DNA of 64,000 bases. Source: Uranotaenia lowii. Lineage: Eukaryota; Arthropoda; Insecta; Diptera; Culicidae. Below the pieces are notes generated by a model, which ran no database searches, was not told the origin of the DNA, and worked only from the letters and a program-made list of their open reading frames with translations. Positions 42,301 to 46,406 of the stretch are shown piece after piece. The stretch is from NCBI RefSeq assembly GCF_029784155.1, contig NC_073693.1, positions 360,482,863 to 360,546,862 of the forward strand. The letters are read 5' to 3'. The position numbers and the translations under genes are program-made. Each line of letters opens with the position of its first letter. Positions within the stretch are counted from its first letter, which is position 1.

Positions 42301-42864
42301 TTGTCATTTCTGTCATTTTTGTCATTTTTGTCATTTTTGTCATTTTTATCATTTTTGTCATTATTGACATTGTTGTTACTTTTTTCTTTTTGTCAACTTT
42401 TGTCGTTTTTGTCATTTTTGTCGTTTTTGTTGATTTTCTCATTTTTGTCAATTTTGTCATTTTTGTCATTTTTGACATTTTTGTTATTTTTCTCAACTTT
42501 TGTCATTTTTCAAACTTTCTTTCGTTTAAGTCATTTTTGTCTTTTTTTTAAATGATTTTTGTCGTTTTTGTCATTTTTGTCATTTTTGACATTTATGTCA
42601 TTTTTGTATTTTTGTCATTTTTCTCATTATTGTCATTTTTGTCATTTTTATCTTTTTGTCGTTTTTGTAATTTTTGCCGTTTTTATCGTTTTTGTCATTT
42701 TTTTGTCAATTTTGTCATTTTATCATTTTTTTCATTTTTGTCATTTTTTGTCAGTTTTGTCATTTTTGTAATTTTGGTCATTTTTGTCATTTTTGTCTTT
42801 CTTTTCATTTTTGTCATTTTTGTTATATTTGTCAATTTTGTCATTTTTGTCATTTTCGTCACTT

Positions 42865-42896
<32 letters not shown>

Positions 42897-45800
42897 ATTT
42901 TTGTCATTTTTGTCATTTTTGTCATTTTTGTAATTTTTGTCATTTTTGTAATTTTTGTCAATTTTGTCAATTTTTGTCATTTTTGTTATTTTTGAAATTT
43001 TTGTAATTTTTGTAATTTTTGTCATTTTTATCAATTTGTCATTTTTGTCAGTTTTACCACTTTTGCCACTTTTGTCATTGTTGCCATTGTTGTCTTTTTT
43101 GTCATTTTTGTTATTTTTGTCATATTTGTTATTTTTGATGTTTCTGTAATTTCGGTCATTTTTGTCATTTTTGCCAGTTTTGTCATTTATGTCATTTTTG
43201 TCAATTTTGTAATTTTTTTCATGTCAGTTTTGTCATTTTTGTCATGTTTGTCATTTTTGTTATTTTTGTCATTTTTTTCATTTTTGTCATTTTTTGTAAT
43301 TTTTGTAATTTTTGTCAATTTTTTTTGTTATTTTTGTCAGTTCTGTCCTTTTTGTCATTTTTGTCATTAATGTGATTTTTGTCATTTTATGATTTTTGTC
43401 ATTTTATGATTTTTTGTCATTTGGTTTTTCTTTTTTTGTCATTTTTGTCATATTTGTTATTTTTGATATTTTTGTAATTTTTGATATTTTTGTCATTTCG
43501 GTAATTTTTGTTTTTGTTGTCATTTTTGCCATTTTTGCCAGTTTTGTCATTTTTGTCATTTTTATCATTTTTGTCATTTTTGTCATTTTTGTAATTTTTG
43601 TTATTTTTGTCAATTTTTTTGAAATTTATGTCGTTTTTGTCAATTTTGTCCTTTTTGTCATTAATGTGATTTTTGTCATTTTATGATTTTTGTCATTTTA
43701 GGATTTTTGTCATTTTGTCTCTTTTTTCTTATTTTGTCATTTTGGTCATATTTGTTATTTTTGATATTTTTGTAGTTTCGGTCATTTTTTTCATTTTTGT
43801 CATTGTTGTCATTTTTGTCGTTTTTGCCAGTTTTGTCATTTTTGTCATTTATGTCATTTTTGTCAATTTTGTTATATTTGTCAATTTTGTCATTTTTGTC
43901 ATTTTTGTCACTTTTGTCACTTTTGTTATTTATGTCATTTTTGTCATTTTTGTCATTTTTGTCATTTTTGTCAGTTTTGTCATTTTTTTCATTTTTGTCA
44001 TTTTTGTCATTTTTGTCATTTTTGTTATTTTTGTCATTTTTGTCATTTTTGTCATTTTTGTCAATTTTGTCAATTTTGTCATTTTTTTCACTTTTGTAAT
44101 TTTTGTAAGTTTTGTCATTTTTGTTATTTTTGTAATTTTTGGTATTTTCGGTATTTTTGTAATTTTTGTTATTTTTGTCATTTTTGTCATTTTTATCAAT
44201 TTGTCATTTTTGTCAGTTTTACCACTTTTGCCACTTTTGTCATTGTTGCCATTGTTGTCTTTTTTGTCATTTTTGTCATTTTTGTCATTTTTGTTATTTT
44301 TGTCATATTTGTTATTTTTGATGTTTTTGTAATTTCGGTCATTTTTGTCATTTTTGCCAGTTTTTCATTTATGTCATTTTTGTCATTTTTTTCATGTTAG
44401 TTTTGTCATTTTTGTTATTTTTGTCATTTTTTTTCATTTTTTGTCATTTTTGTAATTTTTGTCTTTTTGGTCATTTTTGTCAATTTTTTTTATTTTTGTC
44501 ATTTTTGTCAATTCTGTCCTTTTTGTCATTAATGTGATTTTTGTCATTTTATGATTTTTGTCATTTTAGGATTTTTGGTCATTTTGTCTGTTTTTTCTTT
44601 TTGTCATTTTTTTATATTTGTTATTTTTGATATTTTTGTAATTTTTGTAATTTTTGTCATTTCGGTCATTTTTGTCTTTGTGGTCATTTTTGCCATTTTT
44701 GCCAGTTTTGTCATTTTTGTCATTTTTATCTTTTTTGTCATTTTTGTAATTTTTGTTATTTTTGTCAATTTTTTTGAAATTTTTGTCGTTTTTGTCAATT
44801 TTGTCCTTTTTGTCATTAATGTGATTTTTGTCTTTTTATAATTTTTGTCATTTTTGCCATTTTTGTCATTTTGTCTCTTTTTTCTTTTTTTGTCATTTTG
44901 GTCATATTTGTTATTTTTGATATTTTTGTAGTTTCGGTCATTTTTTTCATTTTTGCCATTGTTGTCATTTTTGTCATTTTTGCCAGTTTTGTCATTTTTG
45001 TCATTTTTGTCATTTTTGTCAATTTTGTCATTTTTGTCATGTTTGTCATTTTTGTCATTTTCGTCATTTTTGATAATTTACGTCATTTTTGTCGTTTTCG
45101 TCATTTTTGTCATTTTCATAATTTTTTCATTTGCGTCATTTTTGTAATTTTTGCCACATATTTCAGTATTGTCATTTTTGTCATTTTTGTAATTTTTGTC
45201 ATTTTTTCCACTTTTTCCACTTTTGTCATTATTTTGATTTTTCTGACATTTTTGTCATCTTCAACATTTTTAACATTTTTGTCATTTTTGTCATTTTTTT
45301 TGTTGATTTCGATATTTTTGGAATATTTTATTACTTCCTCTAAAAAAATGATAATTTTTTTTTACTATTTGGGCAATTTTTACGTCGCAAAACTTGTTTT
45401 CCACATCTTTCCTTAGTATTGATGAAGTTATTATCTCCGACCAAAAAAAAGTTCATTGAATTTGTAATTTATGCAGAGGGCTTTAAGTTGTCTATATTTG
45501 AAATATTAATATATACATCTATGGTTGATACATCTTGATTTATTGTTAGGAAAACATAAGCTTTATTTTTCTAGAAATTGAATCTGAACACTCCAAAGTG
45601 AATCAATTTTATTGCTTTGTTTGTTTTGGATTGCATGTTTATGTCCCTATAATTGTTGTTATTTATGTCCATTTGCTTGCAACATTCGAACTCCGTTTTG
45701 GTTCATCAAGCAAAGGCTCAAATAAAAGTTCAACATTTACATGGAAAGTTTTTAGATTTAGTCGTTGATGTTTGTAATCTCCAATAGATTAAACAAAGGA

Positions 45801-45962
45801 AATTTTTTTCTTCAAAATTCACAAATTGTTAAAATTGTACTTTTTGAAGTTTTTTCTTGGTTATCCAATAAGAAAAAGGAATGATAAATTGATTGTACTC
45901 ACCTTTAATACTGTGAAGATTAGCACGAAGGTCGCGACCAGAGATCGCGATTCTCTGCCCAT
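2082..45962 (-). CDS. Spliced ZP-domain transmembrane protein, dusky/miniature/dusky-like group (612 aa)
   Basis: Three coding exons on the minus strand (45962-45903, 9725-9228, 3362-2082) join in phase 0 to give 612 aa. Order of parts: signal peptide (1-20), Gly/Ser/Pro-rich linker (about 40-85), ZP domain (about 91-347) with regularly placed cysteines, Tyr-Gly-Pro-rich linker (about 348-390), acidic/polar stretch, furin-type RRRR site (495-498), stem, transmembrane helix (about 564-590), and a cytoplasmic tail of about 20 residues. Family knowledge: such proteins polymerise in the apical extracellular matrix of epidermal cells, link plasma membrane to cuticle and shape trichomes and wing cells; furin-type cleavage releases the ZP ectodomain. 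The block VWDQARKLRCTWYDFYEK across the second junction is typical of the dusky/miniature/dusky-like proteins. Which paralogue it is cannot be settled by eye, so no symbol is given. The introns are 36.2 and 5.9 kb, both packed with transposons. Confidence 0.93.
3363..4291. other. Intron 2, exon-proximal part: no feature recognised
   Basis: AT-rich intronic sequence beginning at the acceptor of the terminal exon. It contains poly-T runs (for example 4250-4278) and no gene, repeat boundary or tandem array that I can support. It ends at the TA target site of the Tc1/mariner copy. Confidence 0.5.
4292..5437 (+). mobile_element. Tc1/mariner transposon, DD37E type, inactivated copy A (1146 bp)
   Basis: Both ends are visible: left AGACTGTTAGAAATTATAAG and right its inverted counterpart (differing by a two-base gap), flanked by TA at 4290-4291 and 5438-5439. 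The interior encodes a broken transposase on the plus strand. Helix-turn-helix sequence lies around 4432-4730 (MHGLTPEKRKSIVHKW, then AIKKYGEHCTFEDEPRSGRKS in another frame). The catalytic core keeps MDDETYVKLDY (first D, near 4857), DLTSCHY (second D, near 5020) and NPPNCPETRQIENFW (E, near 5125), with 37 residues between second D and E. It is a pseudo-element: at least two frameshifts in the DNA-binding half, another between the halves, and an in-frame TAA 14 codons after the second aspartate. It sits inside intron 2 of the ZP gene. Confidence 0.9.
4416..5299 (+). pseudogene. Broken DD37E transposase of copy A
   Basis: Readable only in pieces: 4416-4736 (N-terminal HTH region, ending in a frameshift near 4700), 4690-4854 (SNAMRAKERLALKTYRNQ, continuing the same domain in another frame), then the DDE core read through a TAA up to ...KVRSLAYD and a TAA at 5297-5299. 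Summed length is about that of a full Tc1/mariner transposase (roughly 290-340 aa), so loss of function came from small indels and stops, not a large deletion. The same conserved blocks occur in copy B at 47.6-48.6 kb, but the sequences are clearly divergent. Confidence 0.85.
5630..5919. mobile_element. hAT-type MITE, 290 bp, with perfect 8-bp target duplication
   Basis: The ends are CAGAGATGCCAATG and TGTTGGCAACCCTG, imperfect inverted repeats of each other beginning with CAG. CTCACAGG flanks it on both sides (5622-5629 and 5920-5927). An 8-bp duplication with CAG...CTG ends is the hAT superfamily signature. The interior has no coding capacity and repeats the words CCTGATTTT and CCTGATAAG. 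It has interrupted a dispersed repeat whose other copy near 39.94 kb lacks this insert. Confidence 0.85.
5928..6365 (+). repeat. Dispersed repeat family R1, copy A
   Basis: Shares long near-identical blocks with 39945-40302: GGAGCATAGGAG, GTAGGAAAAACATGATCG, ACCATTTACCAAAATGGATC, a run beginning CTGATCTCTACC, GTTGCTAGTTGAACCT, and GGCCGGCGCAGTTATT near the end. Copy A has an extra block of about 60 bp (around 6130-6195, GGATGAATCATCC...) absent from copy B. No ORF or tRNA promoter boxes are evident, so the class is unknown. Both copies lie in introns of the same gene in the same orientation. Confidence 0.75.
6366..7085. repeat. AT-rich low-complexity tract with scattered TTTTTGTTATTT-like words
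   Basis: From about 6366 to 6780 the plus strand is dominated by T-rich words such as TTTTGTTATTTTTG and TTTTTGTCAATTTT. They resemble the 9-bp unit TTTTTGTCA of the large arrays but are too diverged to show a steady period. From 6780 to 7085 it is ordinary AT-rich intron. Shared ancestry with the arrays is an inference. Confidence 0.4.
7086..7220 (-). mobile_element. tRNA-derived SINE (family distinct from the 29/40/59-kb copies)
   Basis: The minus strand has both internal RNA polymerase III promoter elements at tRNA-like spacing: a box A-like TAGTACAAAGG (7206-7196) and a box B GGTTCAAATCTC (7164-7153), inside a tRNA-like stretch starting GTGGCCCATAGTAC. It ends in an A-rich tail (poly-T on the plus strand, 7090-7108). 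It is not a functional tRNA because the acceptor stem and cloverleaf do not pair and there is a long A-rich 3' extension. Target duplications were not identified. Confidence 0.65.
7221..9227. other. Intron 2, distal part: AT-rich, no gene; possible pogo-like terminus
   Basis: No coding sequence is supported. At 8431-8454 the plus strand reads CAGGTCGAACTCGATTATCC, which resembles the CAG..GAACCTCG.TTATCCG termini of pogo/Tigger-like transposons; no partner end was found. At 8040-8160 related words GGAACTAAAAAGTT and GTTCGTTAGAAGTTC recur several times, a short degenerate tandem repeat. The last 40 bp run into the donor of exon 2. Confidence 0.35.
9228..9725 (-). CDS. Coding exon 2 of the ZP gene: linker and N-terminal half of the ZP domain
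   Basis: 498 nt, 166 codons (residues 21-186). It begins after a pyrimidine-rich acceptor ending ACAG (9727-9726) with NVHCDAP and ends ...VWDQ at 9228 before GTAAGCT. It encodes a YGPPAPSPVYG linker, an eight-glycine tract (about 59-66) and the ZP-N part: VQCEKTHM, IEFDRPFYG, SDPHCVHL and FLNSCGM, whose four cysteines are the conserved ZP-N set. An open reading frame continues upstream of 9725 for about 60 codons, but it crosses the acceptor and its residues are not family-like, so that part is intron. The Gly-rich run uses GGC/GGA repeats and may vary in length between strains. Confidence 0.92.
9726..11863. other. Intron 1, part adjoining exon 2: mostly unremarkable
   Basis: A pyrimidine-rich acceptor precedes exon 2. 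From 9900 to 10450 the base composition is less AT-rich than the intron average, with no transposon signature, and could hold intronic regulatory sequence. From 10450 to 11863 it is AT-rich with no gene or repeat boundary I can support. Confidence 0.35.
11864..13993. mobile_element. hAT-type non-autonomous element, 2130 bp
   Basis: Perfect 13-bp terminal inverted repeats, CAGGGGTGAGCAA (11864-11876) and TTGCTCACCCCTG (13981-13993). The flanking octamers CTCTATGG (11856-11863) and TTCTATGG (13994-14001) differ at one base, as expected of an ageing 8-bp hAT target duplication. Subterminal GCGGGCCGCAC words occur at both ends (about 11925 and 13949). No transposase is detectable in the AT-rich interior, so it would depend on another element. 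A stretch with palindromic CAGCAATT/AATTGCTGG words (11975-12625) looks like a second repeat nested inside it. The left end recurs as a fragment at 58938. Confidence 0.85.
11975..12625. repeat. Palindrome-rich repeat inside the hAT-type element (CAGCAATT.AATTGCTGG words)
   Basis: The words TTGCTGGA, TCCAGCAATT and CAGCAATTCGAATTGCT recur on both strands around 11985-12055 and 12440-12610, giving many possible small hairpins. The right edge is CCAGCAAAATTTTGCT... up to AATTTACTGTGTA at about 12625. It looks like a MITE with palindromic subterminal repeats nested in the larger element, but I cannot fix a target duplication. Confidence 0.4.
14002..14334. other. AT-rich intron, nothing recognised
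   Basis: Ordinary intronic sequence between the 2.1-kb hAT-type element and a short degenerate minisatellite. No coding or repeat signature is visible. Confidence 0.4.
14335..14510 (+). repeat. Degenerate minisatellite, TTCTGGGAAATGGTT-like unit
   Basis: The words TTCTGGAAAATGGT, TTTTGGGAAATGGTT, TTCTGGTGGAAAATTT, TTCTGGGTAATAGTT, TTCTGGGGAATGGTT and TTCTGGGAAGTTG follow one another with variable spacing of about 15-30 bp. This is a decayed tandem repeat. Short ORFs on both strands here are by-products. Confidence 0.5.
14511..15719. repeat. AT-rich intron with dispersed repeat R2, copy A (about 15140-15260)
   Basis: The block AGATTGGCCCAAAAAACTGAC followed by AAAATTT.AGC.C.ATCGG and ACCCTCAAAAAT at 15133-15230 recurs at 17205-17300 in the same orientation, so both are copies of one dispersed repeat. 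A C-rich run CACCCCCCTCCCCCC lies at about 15317-15331. Nothing else in this stretch is interpretable. Confidence 0.5.
15720..15832 (-). mobile_element. SINE family S1, 5'-truncated copy
   Basis: It matches the 3' half of the SINE at 28987-29185: TTTCGATTATAG, TTTTAACATCTT, GTCGCGAATG, CAACGATGCAGTTGGCGGA and ATTGAAAAACTTATCC in the same order. The tRNA-like head with boxes A and B is missing, consistent with 5' truncation during reverse transcription. The A-rich tail is the poly-T at 15720-15733. Confidence 0.7.
15833..16199. other. Intron, nothing recognised
   Basis: AT-rich sequence without tandem repeats, transposon ends or coding signals that I can support. Confidence 0.4.
16200..16925. 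promoter_or_regulatory. Less AT-rich, non-repetitive intronic island: candidate regulatory DNA
   Basis: In contrast to its surroundings this stretch has a mixed base composition, a GATGATGTTGATGATGAT microsatellite (about 16312-16330), an octamer-like ATTTGCAT (about 16778), and no transposon ends. A 156-aa minus-strand ORF (16445-16915) has no recognisable domain and unconvincing composition. Calling it regulatory is inference from composition and position only. Confidence 0.25.
16926..17384. repeat. AT-rich intron with dispersed repeat R2, copy B (about 17200-17310)
   Basis: AGATTGGCCCAAAAAACAGAC, AAAATTTCAGCTCCATCGG and ACCCTCAAAAATTA match copy A near 15.15 kb in order and orientation. 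The remainder is AT-rich without other features. Confidence 0.5.
17385..17726 (-). mobile_element. Penelope-like retroelement 3' fragment (tentative)
   Basis: The minus strand encodes a short C-terminal-like segment (VNKQKDSINFKSAYNSIL...) around 17660-17600. It resembles the tail that follows the GIY-YIG domain in Penelope-like elements. Downstream lies a run reading CTGAAGAGGAGTGAAAAGCC then CGAAACGTTTGGACC, of the kind found near the ends of such elements. No reverse transcriptase or GIY-YIG core remains. Assignment rests on my recall of family style only. Confidence 0.3.
17726..17807. repeat. Perfect 17-bp inverted repeat with 48-bp loop
   Basis: TATTCTATGCTATGTTG at 17726-17742 is exactly complementary to 17791-17807. 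The loop contains TTGGACTAGTCC-like and AAAAACAAAAAGG-like words. The right arm is followed by ATAGTCATAGTCATAGTCATA, a short hexamer tandem repeat. It lies at the edge of the putative Penelope-like fragment. Confidence 0.8.
17830..20362. other. AT-rich intron, no gene recognised
   Basis: No ORF here has recognisable domains; those of 60-110 codons are scattered and AT-driven. A block at 19978-20012 (TGTACAACAATGGGGCAGGAGG) resembles one at 20345-20368 (TGTGCAACAATGGGCTAGGGG) just before the long inverted repeat, so part of this stretch may belong to the same element. Confidence 0.4.
20363..20968. repeat. Long imperfect inverted repeat (foldback/MITE-like), about 0.6 kb
   Basis: The left arm 20363-20577 and right arm 20736-20968 are reverse complements over most of their length. 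Shared words, read left to right and on the complement of the right arm, are CATGTTAAAATATGAATGAT, AAAATCA.CAAAATTTT, ATAAATCA.GCA.AA.TTTACTT, ACAACAATCAA.ATTATTTTTC and AAATTAACTGTGTAAAAGT. The arms are joined by about 158 bp. There is no coding capacity. Transcribed as part of intron 1 it would fold into a long hairpin. Element class is unknown; target duplications were not found. Confidence 0.8.
20969..21639. other. AT-rich intron, nothing recognised
   Basis: Plain AT-rich sequence between the long inverted repeat and the T-rich array. No supported feature. Confidence 0.4.
21640..22485 (+). repeat. Highly decayed 9-bp array, TTTTTGTCA unit
   Basis: The plus strand is rich in TTTTTGTCATTT-, TTTTTGTAATTT- and TTTTTATCATTT-like words, the same unit as at 40.85-45.33 kb in the same orientation. 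Here the period is mostly lost. Hydrophobic ORFs on the plus strand (rich in F, V, I, L) come from the T-rich unit and are not genes. Confidence 0.6.
22490..25450. other. AT-rich intron with a possible Helitron-like 5' terminus and a decayed hAT-like block
   Basis: At 22491 the plus strand reads TCTATAACTATATATATT followed by AAAATCAGTTTCTGTG, resembling the TC-starting AT-rich ends of insect Helitrons; no CTRR hairpin end was identified. At about 24365-24775, AAATACCCAGATTTTTCACGG and, on the minus strand, CGGGCATTTGATTTCAAAATT recur in opposite orientation near 35310-35340. This is a dispersed repeat of unknown class. No gene is visible. Confidence 0.3.
25451..26880. promoter_or_regulatory. 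Less AT-rich intronic island: candidate regulatory DNA
   Basis: Between about 25600 and 26850 the composition is closer to even, with words such as GAAAGAGATCGAGAGAAA (GAGA-like) and CCGTTA at 25865, and no transposon ends. ORFs of 99 and 103 codons on the plus strand show no recognisable domain and low-complexity basic stretches. Non-repetitive appearance inside a repeat-filled intron is the only ground for the call. Confidence 0.25.
26881..27464. other. AT-rich intron, nothing recognised
   Basis: No coding, repeat or RNA feature is supported in this stretch. Confidence 0.4.
27490..27745 (-). repeat. Dispersed repeat R3 with GAA-rich tail, copy A
   Basis: Read on the minus strand it matches 35775-36005 on the plus strand over about 220 bp: GAACTCCACGCTT.ATTCCTCC, TTGGCCTGGCCGT, GTTGAAAAGAAAAAT and TTTTCCAGGATGC.TACA, ending in a run of GAAGAAGAAG. 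The two copies therefore lie in opposite orientation 8 kb apart. The matching frames also read alike (GLAVVISAIHVLCN versus GLAVVVSAMHVLCI). A 3' microsatellite tail suggests a SINE or a LINE 3' end. Confidence 0.65.
27746..28972. other. AT-rich intron with a short ATTCGGCC-rich patch
   Basis: At 28632-28712 the words TATTCGGCCGAATACTG, ATATTCGGCCTAACGG and ATATTTGGCCAGCC are repeated, similar to the CCGAAT repeats at 32.8-33.5 kb. The rest shows no supported feature. Confidence 0.35.
28987..29185 (-). mobile_element. tRNA-derived SINE family S1, full copy with 14-bp target duplication
   Basis: CTGCCAAGTGCATT occurs directly before (28973-28986) and after (29186-29199) the element. Read on the minus strand it starts GGGCTTGTGATATAGCTC. 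Box A (TAGCTCAGTTGG) comes first, then box B in the form GAGTTCGAGCCC, as in a pol III promoter. A unique body (AACATCGAACACAGTTGTACC, GGATAAG) follows, and an A-rich tail ends it. Intact duplications suggest a fairly recent insertion. Other copies are at 15720, 40662 and 59265. Confidence 0.9.
29200..29735. other. AT-rich intron, nothing recognised
   Basis: Poly-T at about 29455-29467 and otherwise plain AT-rich sequence; no supported feature. Confidence 0.4.
29736..30055 (+). repeat. SINE-like dispersed repeat with (TATG)n tract
   Basis: It starts GCGCCTAGCATCACTGGTG, where TAGCATCACTGG fits a box A, followed by a degraded box B-like GTTTGAGGTTATGGC. The word GTATACCCTTATATCCATT (29811-29829) is shared with 32637-32655 beside the 66-bp satellite. 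A (TATG)n microsatellite follows at 29830-29851, then a less AT-rich block up to about 30055. The tRNA origin is tentative. Confidence 0.4.
30056..32415. other. Intron, AT-rich; small hairpin at 30574-30602
   Basis: ATGCGAGTA and TACTCGCAT at 30574-30602 form a short perfect stem. From about 31760 to 32110 the composition is less AT-rich. No ORF has recognisable features. Confidence 0.35.
32422..32635 (+). repeat. 66-bp tandem satellite, about 3.3 units
   Basis: The unit begins CCCGTCACAACTGGAATCTT and ends ATCTTCAGTTGGATGT. It repeats at 66-bp spacing three times, with a partial fourth unit that breaks off after CCCGTCACAACTG and is followed by the dispersed word GTATACCCTTATATCCATT. Units differ at only a few positions (ACACATTA/ACTCATGA, TCACATC/TCCCATC). 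The unit is a multiple of three, so one ORF runs through it with a 22-residue repeat. Confidence 0.9.
32637..33350. repeat. Composite of AGGTAAA.TTTACCT palindromes flanking CCGAAT-type degenerate repeats
   Basis: Two related blocks start with TATACACG.AAATAA (32653 and 33163) and carry palindromic words such as AGGTAAATTTTACCTTTTT. Between them, 32805-33125, lies a decayed short tandem repeat of GGCCGAATGGAT, TCGGCC.AATAACCCAT and TTCGGTCGAAT words. The arrangement (two direct copies around a different repeat) suggests composite or nested insertions. No coding content. Confidence 0.55.
33351..33689. repeat. CCGAAT-type words, then the likely 3' UTR of a minus-strand LINE
   Basis: 33410-33500 again has CTATTCGTCCTATTCGACCG, CCCTTCGGCC and CCCATTCGGAC words. 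From about 33530 onward the sequence is likely the 3' untranslated part of the LINE whose coding end lies at 33690 on the minus strand. The exact LINE end is not visible. Confidence 0.35.
33690..34990 (-). mobile_element. Non-LTR retrotransposon 3' fragment with RT end and RNase H domain (I/LOA-type)
   Basis: Reading the minus strand from 34950 down in several frames gives the end of a reverse transcriptase (GLNINPYKTTAFT near 34930, then YLSIILDSKLLWN). RNase H follows, including VPGHRDILGNEEADQLARE near 34170-34110, a classic RNase H motif. Last comes a C-terminal segment with CRFCGFVKETAEDRLCNC, a cysteine motif of such LINEs. It is broken by frameshifts and stops (for example a stop before VPGHRD) and lacks its endonuclease and most of the RT, so it is a 5'-truncated dead copy. 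Confidence 0.75.
34991..35774. other. Intron with a fragment shared with 24.5-24.8 kb and an unassigned less AT-rich block
   Basis: At 35280-35345 the words ATTTTATATAAAAAC and CGGGCATTTGATTTCAAAATT match the minus strand at 24.7 kb. 35455-35670 is less AT-rich, with a 68-codon minus-strand ORF that has no recognisable features. Confidence 0.35.
35775..36005 (+). repeat. Dispersed repeat R3 with GAA-rich tail, copy B
   Basis: Partner of the minus-strand copy at 27490-27745. It begins GCGTTTGGCAGAGAACTCCACG and ends GAAGACGAAGAAGAAG. Its ORF (35767-35973) parallels the ORF of copy A for about 26 residues without a frameshift, then diverges. Without more copies this cannot be told from simple nucleotide identity of a transposon fragment. 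Confidence 0.65.
36006..36699. other. AT-rich intron, nothing firm
   Basis: 36190-36300 has CGGGTCGGACCGG and ATTCGGGCAAACCTGGATG words resembling the repeat at 24.4 kb, but no boundaries can be drawn. Confidence 0.3.
36700..37930. promoter_or_regulatory. Largest less AT-rich non-repetitive island of intron 1: candidate regulatory DNA
   Basis: About 1.2 kb of roughly balanced base composition, including GTCGAGACATTCGCAGTCGC and AACTGCAGCCGCGCCGCCCGG, with no terminal inverted repeats, microsatellites or coding similarity. Short overlapping ORFs (36799-37122, 36872-37057) look accidental. Composition and the absence of transposon signs are the only support for a regulatory role. Confidence 0.3.
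37931..39944. other. AT-rich intron, no feature recognised
   Basis: Includes T-rich tracts at 38095-38260 and 38570-38605. No gene, terminal repeat or tandem array is supported. Confidence 0.4.
39945..40302 (+). repeat. Dispersed repeat family R1, copy B
   Basis: Aligned with 5928-6365. Its left flank GTTGCCTCATAAATAAGG corresponds to the sequence around the MITE insertion in copy A (ATGCCTCACAGG | GATAGG), so copy B shows that site without the insert. It ends GGCCGGCGCAGTTATTAATC...GGAGAGCATGAGTTTTG. The following 40303-40440 may be more of the same family, missing from copy A. Confidence 0.7.
40662..40843 (-). mobile_element. SINE family S1, older copy
   Basis: Collinear with the 29-kb copy from the TTCGATTATAGTCGTTTTAAC end to the head, here GGCTAGTGATATAGCTTATTTGG (box A altered by substitutions) and GAGTTTGAGCCC (box B, one change from the intact copies). 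It is more diverged than the 29-kb copy and has no clear target duplication. It lies at the edge of the decayed 9-bp array. Confidence 0.75.
40850..45330 (+). repeat. Large decayed 9-bp array (TTTTTGTCA on the plus strand), about 4.5 kb
   Basis: The unit TTTTTGTCA repeats for most of 42040-45290 with many substitutions and small indels; 40850-42040 is the same but more decayed. Because the unit is nine bases, reading frames stay open over hundreds of codons: hydrophobic FVI, FLS and FCH repeats on the plus strand and TKM/DKN repeats on the minus strand. Within it a block of about 1.16 kb is tandemly duplicated (markers at 43027/44192, 43368/44527 and 43663/44816). The array is inside intron 1 and ends about 570 bp from the coding part of exon 1. 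Confidence 0.95.
45331..45902. other. Intron 1, exon 1-proximal part: no feature
   Basis: AT-rich, no longer repetitive. It ends at the GTGAGT donor of exon 1 (minus strand, 45902-45897). Confidence 0.5.
45903..45962 (-). CDS. Coding exon 1 of the ZP gene: signal peptide
   Basis: The minus strand reads ATG at 45962 in a CCACC|ATG context, then 20 codons (MGRESRSLVATFVLIFTVLK) ending exactly at a GTGAGT donor (45902-45897). The peptide has a basic N-region and a hydrophobic core, as expected of a cleavable signal peptide. The next exon starts with NVHCDAP in the same phase, so cleavage probably falls near the junction. It is too short to stand out as an ORF and was found from the missing N-terminus of exon 2. 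It lies over 36 kb from exon 2 and about 0.6 kb from a decayed 9-bp repeat array. An ATG this far from exon 2 is an inference, but signal peptide, Kozak-like context, donor and phase all agree. Confidence 0.82.
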
Positions 45963-46406
45963 GGTGGATTGTCTAGTTAAAAACTATTGTGAAACCTAGA
46001 GGGAAAAAGTGTAGGAGGAGTAGGAGTATCGTACGGAAATTATTGCACTGATTTCGTATCACTTCTTCGCCCGGTGTATGTACATGGGTGGTTTTTTGTT
46101 GTTGTTGGTTTGCCCTTGGAGATTTATTTATTTACTAGATATCCTGTGGAGAAAAAGGAATCAACGCAAAAACGAGGCTAGGATTTTCGAGGAGCAGGAG
46201 TTTGGAGGTGGCGCTGAGGATGGCTTCGGGGGAGCAGAAGTGTCACACGCAAAATTTTACTACGTTTAAGAAAAAAATCACACGGCCCTTTCTCGGCTGA
46301 GCTTTAGACACCTTTCTAGGGGGCTTCCGGTTTTCGAGATCGACGATTCCAGAACTCGTTGCCAGTCGAAATCCTACTCGACGACTGGCTGATTTCAACT
46401 CCCGAT
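45963..46406 (-). other. Probable 5' UTR of the ZP gene with two candidate splice acceptors
   Basis: Upstream of the exon 1 ATG on the minus strand there are two pyrimidine-rich tracts ending in AG. One puts the exon start at 45995 (after TTTTTCCCTCTAG), the other at 46406 (after TTTCTTTCTTTTCAG). Either implies at least one further non-coding 5' exon upstream, in the region above 46.4 kb. The stretch is less AT-rich than the intron next to it. No TATA box or initiator can be assigned. Confidence 0.4.

Noticed and set aside
41981..45416. Numerous 60-219 codon ORFs, hydrophobic on plus and lysine-rich on minus
   Set aside because: Same cause: the decayed 9-bp array. They overlap one another in every frame.
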